Part shown: piece after piece, positions 56,738-64,000 of the stretch
Position numbering within the stretch: the first letter of the stretch is position 1
Layout of the letters: each line of letters starts with the position of its first letter
Origin: Clostridiales bacterium
GTDB taxonomy: Bacteria > Bacillota > Clostridia > Oscillospirales > Oscillospiraceae
Direction: 5' to 3'
NCBI GenBank assembly: GCA_004553545.1
Contig: SFLD01000019.1
Span: 1-64,000, forward strand
Length of the DNA: 64,000 nt
The notes under the pieces: generated by a model
Database searches by the model: none
What the model was told of the DNA's origin: nothing
The model's input: the letters and a program-made list of their open reading frames with translations, nothing else
Program-made: the position numbers and the translations under genes

Positions 56738-58330
56738 ATGAGCGCATCGAGAGAAAAGAAAGTTCGCCAGGAGCAGGAAAGCACTGGCTACACCGATCCC
56801 AAGACCGCCAAGGAAGCCAAGGAGCGCAAGGAGGAAAAGCGCAGCAACACCATCTACCTGCTGGTGGCCATCGCTTTCGTGGTGGTGGGCATCATCTCCC
56901 TGGTCTGGAAGTCCGGCATCACCGAGCGGAACGTCACCGCCGTCACCATCGACGGGGAGAACTACACCGCCGCCGAGACCCAGTACTACTACATCAACAA
57001 CTACCAGAGCTTCGTCAGCAACTACTACTATTACCTCTCCTACTTCGGCCTGGACACCAGCAAGAGCCTCAAGGAGCAGGAGTGCGCCATGACCGACGAC
57101 GGCAGCACCTGGTATGACTACTTCCTCGATCAGGCCACCCAGCAGATGGCCGCCATCCAGTCCCTGGGCAAGGCCGCCAAGGAAGCCGGCATGAGCTGGG
57201 ACGAGTCCATGCAGGCGGACTATGACGCCGCCATGGAGTCCCTGCAGTCCAGCACCGACAGCTACAACAGCTCCAAGGGCACGAGCCTCAGCACCAAGGG
57301 CTACCTGCAGCTCATCTACGGCAAGCTCGTGAACATGTCCACCTATCAGAAGCTGGTGAAGAACGCCATCCTGGCCCAGCACTATGTGAACGACTATCAG
57401 GACAGCCTCACCTACACCGCCGACCAGCTGGACAGCGAGTACGCCGCCAACCCCAACAACTATGACTACGTCAACTACGAGATGATCTCCATCTCCGGCA
57501 AGGCCGCCTCCACCACGGATGCCGACGGCAACACCGTCGATCCCACCGAGGAGGAGACCGCCGCCGCCCTGGAGGAGGCCAAGACCCTGGCCGACAGCCT
57601 CTATGCCCAGTATCAGGAGGGCAGCCTGCTGGCCAAGCTGGCCGAGAGCGACGACAAGGCCAGCTACTCCAGCAACGACAAGGCCAGCTACTCCGACAGC
57701 GTTCTCATGAACTGGCTCTTTGACAGCGCCCGTCAGCCCGGCGACTCCGACGTCCTCTTCAACGAGAGCGCCAGCACCTACTACGTGGTCCGCTTCAACG
57801 AGCGCTACCGGGACGAGGTCAAGACCGTGGATGTCCGCCACATCCTGATCCAGGTGGACGAGGACGGTCTGGACAGCGAGGCCGACGACTATGACACCCA
57901 GCTCCAGGCCCGCAAGGACGAGGCCAAGGCCAAGGCCGACGAGATCCTGGCCCAGTGGAAGAGCGGCGATGCCACCGAGGACAGCTTCGCAGCCCTGGCC
58001 AACGAGTACTCCGAGGATCCCGGCTCCAACACCACGGGCGGCCTCTACACCCAGGTCACCAAGGGCTCCATGGTCACCGCCTTCGACGAGTGGATTTTCG
58101 ATGACAGCCGCAAGTCCGGCGACGCCGACATCGTCTACGCCGAGCGCACCAGCTCCGGCAGCGACTACAAGGGCTATCACATCATCTACTTCGTGGGCGA
58201 CGACCTCCCCGCCTGGCAGGTCACCGTCACCAACGCTCTGAAGAACGCCGACTACAACGACTGGTACTCTCAGCAGACCGGCGACGAGGAGATCACCCTG
58301 GTGGACAAGGGTGTCGCCAAGGTCGGTTAA
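56738..58330 (+). CDS. Membrane-anchored peptidyl-prolyl isomerase / foldase (SurA/PrsA-like)
   Basis: This 530-residue protein has a basic cytoplasmic start, one membrane helix (TIYLLVAIAFVVVGIISLVW) and a large extracytoplasmic part. That part has a SurA-N-like helical chaperone region and a parvulin (PpiC) domain (VDVRHILIQVDED; FAALANEYSEDPGSNTTGGL). It should assist folding of exported proteins outside the membrane. It is long for the family. Codon use is biased towards highly expressed codons. Confidence 0.88.
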   Translation: MSASREKKVRQEQESTGYTDPKTAKEAKERKEEKRSNTIYLLVAIAFVVVGIISLVWKSGITERNVTAVTIDGENYTAAETQYYYINNYQSFVSNYYYYLSYFGLDTSKSLKEQECAMTDDGSTWYDYFLDQATQQMAAIQSLGKAAKEAGMSWDESMQADYDAAMESLQSSTDSYNSSKGTSLSTKGYLQLIYGKLVNMSTYQKLVKNAILAQHYVNDYQDSLTYTADQLDSEYAANPNNYDYVNYEMISISGKAASTTDADGNTVDPTEEETAAALEEAKTLADSLYAQYQEGSLLAKLAESDDKASYSSNDKASYSDSVLMNWLFDSARQPGDSDVLFNESASTYYVVRFNERYRDEVKTVDVRHILIQVDEDGLDSEADDYDTQLQARKDEAKAKADEILAQWKSGDATEDSFAALANEYSEDPGSNTTGGLYTQVTKGSMVTAFDEWIFDDSRKSGDADIVYAERTSSGSDYKGYHIIYFVGDDLPAWQVTVTNALKNADYNDWYSQQTGDEEITLVDKGVAKVG

Positions 58331-58409
58331 GATCACTCACTCCGAAGGGACCGGCGACGCCGGTCCCTTCCGCTTTTCCCGTCCACCGGCGGGACAGGAG
58401 GACGAACGC

Positions 58410-59153
58410 ATGAATGAACTCTTCCTTCGCAATGAAATGCTCTGGGGCCGGGAGGCCCAGGAGCGCCTGGCCCGGGCTCACGTGATCCTCTTCGGTCTCG
58501 GCGGCGTGGGCAGCTACACCGCCGAGTGTCTGGCCCGCAGCGGCATCGGCGAGCTCACCATCGTGGATAACGACGTGGTCTCCCCCAGCAACCGCAACCG
58601 CCAGCTGGAGGCCCTGGCCTCCACCGTGGGGCAGGAGAAGACCGCCGCCGTGGCCGCTCGGCTCCGGGACATCCATCCCGGCCTGCGGCTCCACCCCATC
58701 TGCGCCACCTATGACGCAGCCCACCGGGACCGCTTCTTCCCGGAGGGCTGCCGCTATGACTACATCGCGGACGCCATCGATCTCGTCTCCTGCAAGCTGG
58801 ACCTGGCGGAGACCGCCCGGCAGCTGGGCATCCCCCTCATCATGACCCTGGGCACCGGCAACAAGCTGGACCCCAGCCTGCTGCGCCTTGCGGACATCTC
58901 CGAGACCTATGGCTGTCCCCTGGCCCGGGTGATGCGCAAGGAGCTCCGCGCCCGGGGCATCCGGCACCTGAAGGTGGTCTTCTCCCCGGAGGAGGCCACA
59001 AAGCCCGCGTCTCTGGAAGCCCCGCCGCCGGGCCGCCGCAGCGTCCCCGGCAGCACCCCCTGGGTGCCTGCCACGGCGGGACTGCTGCTGGGCAGTGCCA
59101 TCGTCCGGGATCTCATCGCGGGAACAGCGGGAAAGGGGGAGACCCAATGCTGA
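58410..59153 (+). CDS. tcdA: TcdA/ThiF-type tRNA threonylcarbamoyladenosine dehydratase
   Basis: The start is the ATG at 58410 behind ACAGGAGG. The 247-residue protein has the ThiF/E1-like nucleotide motif VILFGLGGVGSYTAECLARSG, IVDNDVVSPSNRNRQ, and DYIADAIDLVSCKLDL. The C-terminal GSTPWVPATAGLLLGSAIVRDL is typical of TcdA, which cyclises t6A37 to ct6A in tRNA. The other ThiF-family reactions (sulfur carrier adenylation) are less likely given this C-terminus. Overlaps the DUF554 gene by 7 nt. Confidence 0.9.
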   Translation: MNELFLRNEMLWGREAQERLARAHVILFGLGGVGSYTAECLARSGIGELTIVDNDVVSPSNRNRQLEALASTVGQEKTAAVAARLRDIHPGLRLHPICATYDAAHRDRFFPEGCRYDYIADAIDLVSCKLDLAETARQLGIPLIMTLGTGNKLDPSLLRLADISETYGCPLARVMRKELRARGIRHLKVVFSPEEATKPASLEAPPPGRRSVPGSTPWVPATAGLLLGSAIVRDLIAGTAGKGETQC

Positions 59154-59878
59154 CAGGGACCATCATCAACGCCCTGGCCATCCTGGCGGGCTCCGCCGTG
59201 GGCCTGGGGGTCCACGCCCTGGCGGGGCGCTTCTCCGCCGTGCTGGGGGCCAGGGGCACCCGCCTGGGGAAGCGGCTGCAGACCATCATGATGCAGGGCA
59301 TCTCCCTCTGCGTGCTCTATGTGGGCATCAGCGGCAGTCTCAAGGGGCAGAATACCCTGGTGGCCATCCTCTCCATGGTGATCGGCGCCGTCCTGGGGGA
59401 GCTGCTGGACCTGGACGCCCGGATGGGCAGGCTGGGCCAGTGGGTGCAGGACAAGCTCTCCCACATTCTGAAAAGCGGCGGCAGCTCCGTGGCGGACGGC
59501 TTCGTGACGGCCTCCCTGGTCTTCTGCGTGGGGGCCATGTCCATCGTGGGCGCGCTGGAAAACGGCCTCACCGGGCAGTTTGACACCCTGAAGGCCAAGG
59601 CCGTGCTGGACGGCGTCAGCGCCGTGGTCTTCGCCTCCTCCCTGGGGCTGGGCGTGGTCCTCTCGGCCGGGGCGGTCTTCCTCTATCAGGGCATCATCGC
59701 CCTGGCGGCCTCCGCCCTCTCGCCCCTGCTGGGGGACGCCGTCATCGCGGAGATGACCTGCGTGGGGTCCCTCCTCATCGTGGCCCTGAGCTTCAACAAC
59801 CTGGGCATGACCAAGATCAAGATCATGAACCTGCTGCCCGCCATCTTCCTGCCCATCCTCCTCTGCCGCATCCTATGA
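59147..59878 (+). CDS. DUF554 family membrane protein
   Basis: This 243-residue protein has about seven predicted helices with MLTGTIINALAILAGSAVGL and SLGLGVVLSAGAVFLYQG, typical of DUF554 (YdfK-like). It may be a transporter of unknown substrate. It overlaps tcdA at its start and the GNAT gene at its end (ATGA at 59875-59878). Confidence 0.9.
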   Translation: MLTGTIINALAILAGSAVGLGVHALAGRFSAVLGARGTRLGKRLQTIMMQGISLCVLYVGISGSLKGQNTLVAILSMVIGAVLGELLDLDARMGRLGQWVQDKLSHILKSGGSSVADGFVTASLVFCVGAMSIVGALENGLTGQFDTLKAKAVLDGVSAVVFASSLGLGVVLSAGAVFLYQGIIALAASALSPLLGDAVIAEMTCVGSLLIVALSFNNLGMTKIKIMNLLPAIFLPILLCRIL

Positions 59879-60384
59879 GAAGACTGGACATCACGGCCCT
59901 CTCATCCACCTATGCCGTCCGTCCGCTGACGCCGGAGGACGCGGATGCCGTCCTGGCTCTGGCCGCCGGGAACGAGCTCTTCTACCGCTATCACCCGCCC
60001 CTGCCGGACCGGGAGAGCATCCTCTCCGACATGACGGCCCTGCCCCCGGGGAAGGGGCCGGAGGACAAGTACTTCCTGGGTCTCTTCCAGGGAGAGCGCC
60101 TCACGGCGGTGATGGACCTGATCCTGGGTTATCCGGAGGCGGACAGCGCCTGGGTGGGCTGGTTCATCCTCTCCCCCGCCTGCCAGGGCCGGGGCGTAGG
60201 CAGCGGCATCCTGCGGGATGTGGAAGCCGCCCTTCAGGCGGCGGGCTTCCGGACACTGCGGCTGGCGGTGGACCGGGGCAATCCCCAGAGCTGGGCCTTC
60301 TGGACGAAGAACGGCTGCACCCGCGACGGCCCCGAACGCCCCAACGGCTTCTCCGCCTATCTCCCCATGAAGAAAGCATTATAA
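59875..60384 (+). CDS. GNAT family N-acetyltransferase
   Basis: This 169-residue protein has the GNAT fold with the acetyl-CoA loop LSPACQGRGVGSGIL (R/Q-x-x-G-x-G/A) and LAVDRGNPQSWAFWTKNGC near the C-terminus. The substrate is unknown. Last gene of the tcdA-DUF554-GNAT run. Confidence 0.88.
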   Translation: MRRLDITALSSTYAVRPLTPEDADAVLALAAGNELFYRYHPPLPDRESILSDMTALPPGKGPEDKYFLGLFQGERLTAVMDLILGYPEADSAWVGWFILSPACQGRGVGSGILRDVEAALQAAGFRTLRLAVDRGNPQSWAFWTKNGCTRDGPERPNGFSAYLPMKKAL

Positions 60385-60412
60385 AAAGCGGCGGACAGCT
60401 GTCCGCCGCTTT
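60385..60412. terminator. Bidirectional terminator between GNAT and ParE genes
   Basis: AAAGCGGCGGACAG and CTGTCCGCCGCTTT form a perfect palindromic stem between converging genes. Confidence 0.85.
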
Positions 60413-60414
60413 CG

Positions 60415-60765
60415 TTATTCCTCTTCGGGCTCCTCCGCCCGCAGACCCAGGACCCGAAGGTAATCCCGGCCACCGTAGAGCACCCGGTCGATGTAGACAT
60501 CCGTTCCCACCGTGCGGTAGAAGATCATGTAGCTGCCGCTGGTGAGATAGCGGTAATCCGCGCCGTCCCGGAGCTCCGTGACCGCGGAGAGCGGGGTGCC
60601 TATCAGGGCCTGCCCCCGCAGCAGGCGGACATTCTGCATGATCCGCTTCACGGTGGCCAGTGCCGCGACAGGGTTCTCCAGGTCCCTGCTGATATAGCGC
60701 TTGATCTCCTGGAGGTCCGCCTGGGCATCCGGCGTCAGGTGCAGCTCATTCGTGGTGGATCCCAA
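60415..60765 (-). CDS. ParE/RelE-family toxin
   Basis: This 116-residue protein has the ParE/RelE fold pattern LHLTPDAQADLQEIKRYI and a late SGSYMIFYRTVGTDVYIDRVLYGGRDY, where Y-x-I-x-Y/F-x-x-x...I-x-R-V-x-x-x-R-D is characteristic. ParE poisons gyrase, RelE cleaves mRNA; ParE is the better match. It overlaps its antitoxin gene by 20 nt, as typical of TA pairs. Confidence 0.88.
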   Translation of the reverse strand: MGSTTNELHLTPDAQADLQEIKRYISRDLENPVAALATVKRIMQNVRLLRGQALIGTPLSAVTELRDGADYRYLTSGSYMIFYRTVGTDVYIDRVLYGGRDYLRVLGLRAEEPEEE

Positions 60766-61000
60766 GGCTCTCCTCCACCTCCTCCACGGTGAGATACCCC
60801 TCCTTCTCGCCGGAGCGGCGGCCCTTGGCCAGTTCGCTCATGAGGCGGCGGGCAGCCAGCGTCCGCTCATAGTCCCGCATGTCCACGATGGCGTATTTCC
60901 CCCGGCCATTCTTGGTGAGGAAGACGGGAGAACCCTCGTCCACGTCCCGCAGGACCTCGGTATAGTTGCGCAGATCGGAGATCGGCTTGATGTTCGGCAT
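60746..61000 (-). CDS. Phd/YefM-family antitoxin
   Basis: The start is the ATG at 60998-61000 behind AAAGGAGGGATC. The 84-residue protein has IKPISDLRNYTEVLRDVDEG and VFLTKNGRGKYAIVDMRDYE, the Phd/YefM DNA-binding domain. The rest (GYLTVEEVEESL) probably binds the toxin. It likely represses its own promoter with the toxin as co-repressor. Confidence 0.9.
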   Translation of the reverse strand: MPNIKPISDLRNYTEVLRDVDEGSPVFLTKNGRGKYAIVDMRDYERTLAARRLMSELAKGRRSGEKEGYLTVEEVEESLGIHHE

Positions 61001-61022
61001 GGTGATCCCTCCTTTTGGGGAT

Positions 61023-61051
61023 AGTATACCCGATTTCGCTGAGGAATTCAA
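61023..61051 (-). promoter_or_regulatory. Promoter of the Phd-ParE operon
   Basis: TTGAAT (61046-61051), a 17-nt spacer and TATACT (61023-61028) lie on the minus strand, 22 nt upstream of the start codon. Confidence 0.75.
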
Positions 61052-61090
61052 CCCCAAATCTTACAGCGCATTTCCGTGAAAGTGCAGAAA

Positions 61091-61118
61091 AAGCCCGCAG
61101 CCGGTTGGCTGCGGGCTT
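61091..61118 (-). terminator. Terminator of the rplJ-rplL transcript
   Basis: AAGCCCGCAGCC and GGCTGCGGGCTT form a perfect 12-bp stem with a 4-nt loop, followed on the minus strand by TTTTT. Confidence 0.85.
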
Positions 61119-61137
61119 TTGGGGCTTTGAGCAAAAA

Positions 61138-61509
61138 TTACTTGAGCTCGACCTTGCCGCCGACCTCTTCGATCTGCTTCTTGAGAGCCTCGGCCTCGTC
61201 CTTGGAGACGCCTTCCTTCAGAGCCTTGGGAGCGCCCTCGACGGTAGCCTTGGCCTCGGCCAGGCCCTGGCCGGTGATCTCGCGGACGACCTTGATGACC
61301 TTGATCTTGGCGGCGGCATCGAAGCCGGTCAGGACCACGTCGAACTCGGTCTTCTCCTCAGCGGCGGGAGCGGCAGCGCCGGCGGCGGGAGCGGCCATAG
61401 CGGCGGCGGACACGCCGAACTCTTCCTCCAGAGCGTGGACCAGCTCAGAGAGCTCCAGAACGGTCAGGCCCTTGATCTCTTCGATCATAGCGGTAATCTT
61501 CTCAGACAT
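61138..61509 (-). CDS. rplL: Ribosomal protein bL12 (L7/L12)
   Basis: This 123-residue protein has the N-terminal dimerisation helix (IEEIKGLTVLELSELVHALEE), an Ala-rich hinge (AAAMAAPAAGAAAPAAEE) and the C-terminal domain (EFDVVLTGFDAAAKIKVIKVVREITGQGLAEAK). It forms the ribosomal stalk that recruits translation factors. The length is normal. Confidence 0.97.
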   Translation of the reverse strand: MSEKITAMIEEIKGLTVLELSELVHALEEEFGVSAAAMAAPAAGAAAPAAEEKTEFDVVLTGFDAAAKIKVIKVVREITGQGLAEAKATVEGAPKALKEGVSKDEAEALKKQIEEVGGKVELK

Positions 61510-61555
61510 GGTAATTGCCTCCTAATTTTTAAATTTGAAAAAATGTGGGGCCGAA

Positions 61556-62080
61556 TTACTCGGCGGCGGGCTCCTCGGCGGGAGCGCCCTGCTTCTCGGC
61601 GATCTGCTTCAGGACGACGGCCAGGCCGGTGATGGGGGCCAGCATGGTGCCCAGGACCTGCGCCTGCAGGACGGGCAGTGCGGGGATGGCTGCCAGGGAC
61701 TGGATGGTGGCGAGGTCAACGGGCTTGCCCTCCATGAAGCCGCCCTTGATCTCGAACTTGTCCTGGAGCTTCTTGGCATAATCGCTCATGACGCGGGCGG
61801 GGGACACGACGTCCTCGTCGCAGAGAGCCAGAGCGGTGGTGCCGTTCAGCAGGGGGTCCAGTTCCTCGAGACCGGTGTTGTTGAAAGCGAAGCGCAGCAG
61901 CGTGTTCTTGACCACGGCATAGTGGATGTTGGCCTCACGGCACTCCTTACGAAGCGCGGTGTCCTCCTCCACGGTGATGCCCTTGTAGTCAACGATGACG
62001 CCGGCGGAGGCTTTCTGCAGCTTCTCGGTGAGCTGTGCCACGATGGCCTGCTTCTCGCTTAAGACTTTTGCGTTAGGCAT
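61556..62080 (-). CDS. rplJ: Ribosomal protein uL10
   Basis: The start is the ATG at 62078-62080 (MPNAKVLSEKQAIVAQL). Earlier in-frame codons lie in the leader. The 174-residue product has VIVDYKGITVEEDTALRKEC and VKNTLLRFAF, the rRNA-binding part, and a C-terminal helix that binds L7/L12. It is translationally autoregulated in known bacteria through the L10 leader, which is present upstream. Confidence 0.97.
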   Translation of the reverse strand: MPNAKVLSEKQAIVAQLTEKLQKASAGVIVDYKGITVEEDTALRKECREANIHYAVVKNTLLRFAFNNTGLEELDPLLNGTTALALCDEDVVSPARVMSDYAKKLQDKFEIKGGFMEGKPVDLATIQSLAAIPALPVLQAQVLGTMLAPITGLAVVLKQIAEKQGAPAEEPAAE

Positions 62081-62129
62081 TCTTGGTTTCACCTCCATTG
62101 GAATTGTTGATGTGCCGCGCACATCGGGT

Positions 62130-62262
62130 CTCCAATGCGTTCAAAAAAAGGACGCCCTCATGTCCGCAGAAAGACACAAGGACGGTAGCGATCAAAATAT
62201 GATGCCATCCTCGGCAGGACTTACGGCTTGCGCCACCTGCTGTCTTTGGAACGCACTGACTA
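62130..62262 (-). ncRNA. Ribosomal L10 leader
   Basis: On the minus strand the leader shows GACAGCAGGTG, then CCTGCCGAGG, and further down CCTTGTGTCTTTCTGCGGACA, the sequence order of the L10 leader that binds the L10-L7/L12 complex. GGGCGTCCTTTTTTT follows and may act as an attenuator. Confidence 0.8.
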
Positions 62263-62290
62263 TTATATTCAAGGCCGGCCGGAAAGTCAA
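62262..62290 (-). promoter_or_regulatory. Promoter of the rplJ-rplL operon
   Basis: TTGACT (62285-62290), a 17-nt spacer and TATAAT (62262-62267) lie on the minus strand. Nothing was recognised in 62291-62504 besides GC-rich sequence. Confidence 0.8.
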
Positions 62291-62504
62291 GCCTCAAATA
62301 TTGTTTTCTTCGTCTGATTTTCCCCCCGCGATGCCGCAAAGCGGCGAGCCCAAAAGCTTCCCATAGCGAAGCTGCTCCGCAGCCAGCGAGCACCGCACCG
62401 AAAACGGCGCACCCGGCAGACCTCCGCCCCGGAGGGGGCGCGCACACCCGTCCACAGACTGGTGGGGGCCTCCGGGGGGAGCGTCAACTCCCCCCGGAAG
62501 CAAA

Positions 62505-63197
62505 TCAGACAAATTTGCTGGTGTTCATCTTGACGCCGGGGCCCATGGTGGCGGCGGCGACGCAGGACTTGATATACTGGCCCTTGGCGGCGGCGGGCTT
62601 GGCCTTGACGATGGCGCCCATGAGAGCGCTGTAGTTCTCGACCAGCTTCTCGGCGCCGAAGGAGACCTTGCCGATGGGGCAGTGGATGATGTTGGTCTTG
62701 TCCAGACGATACTCGATCTTACCGGCCTTGACTTCCTTCACGGCCTTGGCAACATCGGGGGTAACGGTACCGGCCTTGGGGGAGGGCATCAGGCCCTTGG
62801 GGCCCAGCACCTTACCGAGACGGCCGACAACGCCCATCATATCGGGGGAAGCGACGACCACGTCGAAGTCGAACCAGTTTTCCTTCTGGATCTTCTCCAC
62901 CATGTCCATATCGCCCACATAGTCGGCGCCGGCCTCGCGGGCAGCGTCGGCCTTGTCGCCCTTGGCGAACACCAGGACGCGGACGGTCTTGCCGGTGCCG
63001 TGGGGCAGCACGATGGCGCCACGGACCTGCTGGTCGGCGTGACGGGAGTCAACGCCCAGCTTCACGTGCAGCTCGACGGTCTCGTCGAACTTGGCGGAAG
63101 CGGTCTTGCAAACGAGCTCCATGCCCTCCTGCGCGTCATACTGAACGCTGCGGTCGATGAGCTTGGCGCTGTCCTTATACTTCTTGCCTCTAAACAT
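62505..63197 (-). CDS. rplA: Ribosomal protein uL1
   Basis: This 230-residue protein has the L1 signatures KIEYRLDKTNIIHCPIGKVSF and LGKVLGPKGLMPSPKAGTVT. It forms the L1 stalk and autoregulates translation of the L11-L1 operon in other bacteria. It lies 15 nt downstream of rplK on the same strand. Confidence 0.97.
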   Translation of the reverse strand: MFRGKKYKDSAKLIDRSVQYDAQEGMELVCKTASAKFDETVELHVKLGVDSRHADQQVRGAIVLPHGTGKTVRVLVFAKGDKADAAREAGADYVGDMDMVEKIQKENWFDFDVVVASPDMMGVVGRLGKVLGPKGLMPSPKAGTVTPDVAKAVKEVKAGKIEYRLDKTNIIHCPIGKVSFGAEKLVENYSALMGAIVKAKPAAAKGQYIKSCVAAATMGPGVKMNTSKFV

Positions 63198-63212
63198 CTC
63201 TTCCGGCCCTCC

Positions 63213-63638
63213 TTACTCTTCGACGACAACGCCCATGGAACGGGCGGTACCTGCGATCATGCTCATGGCAGACTCCAGGTTCGCGGCGTTCAGGTCGGGC
63301 ATCTTGATCTCGGCGATCTTCTGCAGGGAAGCCTTGGAAATGGTGGCAACCTTGGTCTTGTTGGGGACGCCGGAGCCGGACTCGATGTTGCATTCCTTCT
63401 TGATGAGAACGGCGGCGGGGGGCGTCTTGGTGATGAAGCTGAACTTACGGTCGGCATAGATGGTGATGACCACGGGGATGATCATGCCGATGTCGTTCTT
63501 GGTCCGCTCATTGAACTCCTTGGTGAACTGAGCGATGTTCACACCGTGCTGGCCCAGGGCGGGGCCGACGGGGGGGGCGGGAGTCGCCTTGCCTGCAGGG
63601 ATCTGCAGCTTCACATAACCGGTAATCTTCTGTGCCAC
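63213..63638 (-). CDS. rplK: Ribosomal protein uL11
   Basis: This 141-residue protein has VKLQIPAGKATPAPPVGPAL at the N-terminus and DLNAANLESAMSMIAGTARS at the C-terminus. It binds the GTPase-associated centre of 23S rRNA. Upstream is nusG, the standard nusG-rplK-rplA-rplJ-rplL order. Confidence 0.97.
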   Translation of the reverse strand: MAQKITGYVKLQIPAGKATPAPPVGPALGQHGVNIAQFTKEFNERTKNDIGMIIPVVITIYADRKFSFITKTPPAAVLIKKECNIESGSGVPNKTKVATISKASLQKIAEIKMPDLNAANLESAMSMIAGTARSMGVVVEE

Positions 63639-63756
63639 TTGAGTAGCACCTCCTAAATCTTAAAATGTGGTGACATCCCGGAAGCTCGGGACGCCTTTGG
63701 CGGAGCCGCCCGCGGGCGGTTCCTCCCACTTTTGCCGGGCCGGGCCCGGCAGGGGG

Positions 63757-64000
63757 TCACTCCAGGGTCTCCACCTGGTCCAGCTCCATCTCGACGGGAG
63801 TCTCGCGGCCGAACATGGAGACCATCACGGAGACGCGGTTCTTCTCGGGCTCGATCTCCTCCACCACGCCGGTAAACGTGGAGAAGGGGCCGTCCACAAT
63901 GCGGACGTGGTCGCCCACCGCGTATTTGACAATGATCTCGTGCTTCTCCATCCCCATGGCCAGGACTTCCTCCTCCGTCAGGGGAATGGCCTTATTGTTG
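63757..64000 (-). CDS. nusG: Transcription antitermination protein NusG, C-terminal part (runs off the window)
   Basis: The visible 80 residues include the KOW domain YAVGDHVRIVDGPFSTFTGV, preceded by NNKAIPLTEEEVLAMGMEK. The N-terminal NGN domain lies beyond the window. NusG couples RNA polymerase to ribosomes and Rho. Its position directly upstream of rplK is standard. The gap to rplK (63639-63756) contains GC-rich hairpins (GGGCCGGGCCC type) that may terminate or process the transcript. Confidence 0.93.
   Translation of the reverse strand, partial: NNKAIPLTEEEVLAMGMEKHEIIVKYAVGDHVRIVDGPFSTFTGVVEEIEPEKNRVSVMVSMFGRETPVEMELDQVETLE

Noticed and set aside
56134..56784. Minus-strand open frame across the candidate ncRNA
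   Set aside because: It crosses a terminator and two promoters, and its product shows no domain.

Overview
The window looks like chromosomal DNA of a high-G+C member of the Clostridia, most like gut Oscillospiraceae (inference). The signs are the era-yqzL-recO order, MutS2, an ykoK/M-box leader on mgtE, a feo locus with a FeoB-associated Cys-rich peptide plus DUF2325/DUF3793 proteins, a PFL/ACT gene pair, and AGGAGG-type ribosome binding sites. Most genes lie on the minus strand. I could not run any search, so family names come from reading motifs.

Layout. 1-631: end of an integrated element of lower G+C. It carries the start of a hicA-like toxin and a 3' half of tRNA-Arg(CCU) that looks like an attachment-site remnant. 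748-10210: a 13-gene minus-strand operon of five SAM methyltransferases (two LCMT/TcmP-like, three UbiE-like), three alpha/beta hydrolases, an ATC-hydrolase-like protein, three paralogous DUF6796-like membrane proteins and one frameshifted membrane protein. It starts at a consensus promoter with a palindrome just downstream. 10.4-14.2 kb: lipoprotein, small protein, MFS transporter, XRE/TPR regulator. 14.2-18.8 kb: mutS2, unknown gene, recO (damaged), yqzL, era. 19-24.4 kb: TPR protein, NUDIX, lipoprotein, DUF3592-like protein, uvrA. 24.4-27.9 kb: a repeat-rich stretch with ybaK, traX, mmcQ and a REP-associated tyrosine transposase. 27.9-31.1 kb: uvrB, nucleotidyltransferase-like gene, radC. 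31.3-33.0 kb: M-box riboswitch and mgtE. 33.0-35.0 kb: marR-MATE pair of lower G+C. 35-39.4 kb: pyruvyl transferase/FrhB fusion, dCMP deaminase, xdhC with a structured leader. 39.4-45.8 kb: iron locus (DUF3793, DUF2325, AraC regulator, DtxR-like regulator, Cys-rich peptide, feoB, two feoA). 45.9-47.3 kb: ECF sigma factor and a probable anti-sigma/BNR protein. 47.4-53 kb: PFL (damaged), ACT protein, membrane protein, lysC, hom, pheB-like ACT protein. 53-60.4 kb: PBP1A (damaged), DUF1292, a candidate ncRNA, foldase, tcdA, DUF554, GNAT. 60.4-61 kb: ParE/Phd toxin-antitoxin. 61.1-64 kb: rplL, rplJ with L10 leader, rplA, rplK, nusG end.

The most interesting observation is that the 13-gene operon shares its 18-bp palindrome (consensus GRTTAGCnnnnGCTAACC) and promoter-operator geometry with the feo locus. 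This suggests a metal-regulated, apparently undescribed methylation/hydrolysis pathway. A second theme is damage: recO, PFL and PBP1A each lack a short internal stretch out of frame, and a membrane gene lacks one A. This is either real decay or a systematic assembly fault. A third is a RAYT gene embedded in REP-like repeats, one motif of which recurs as a tandem array in the iron locus.
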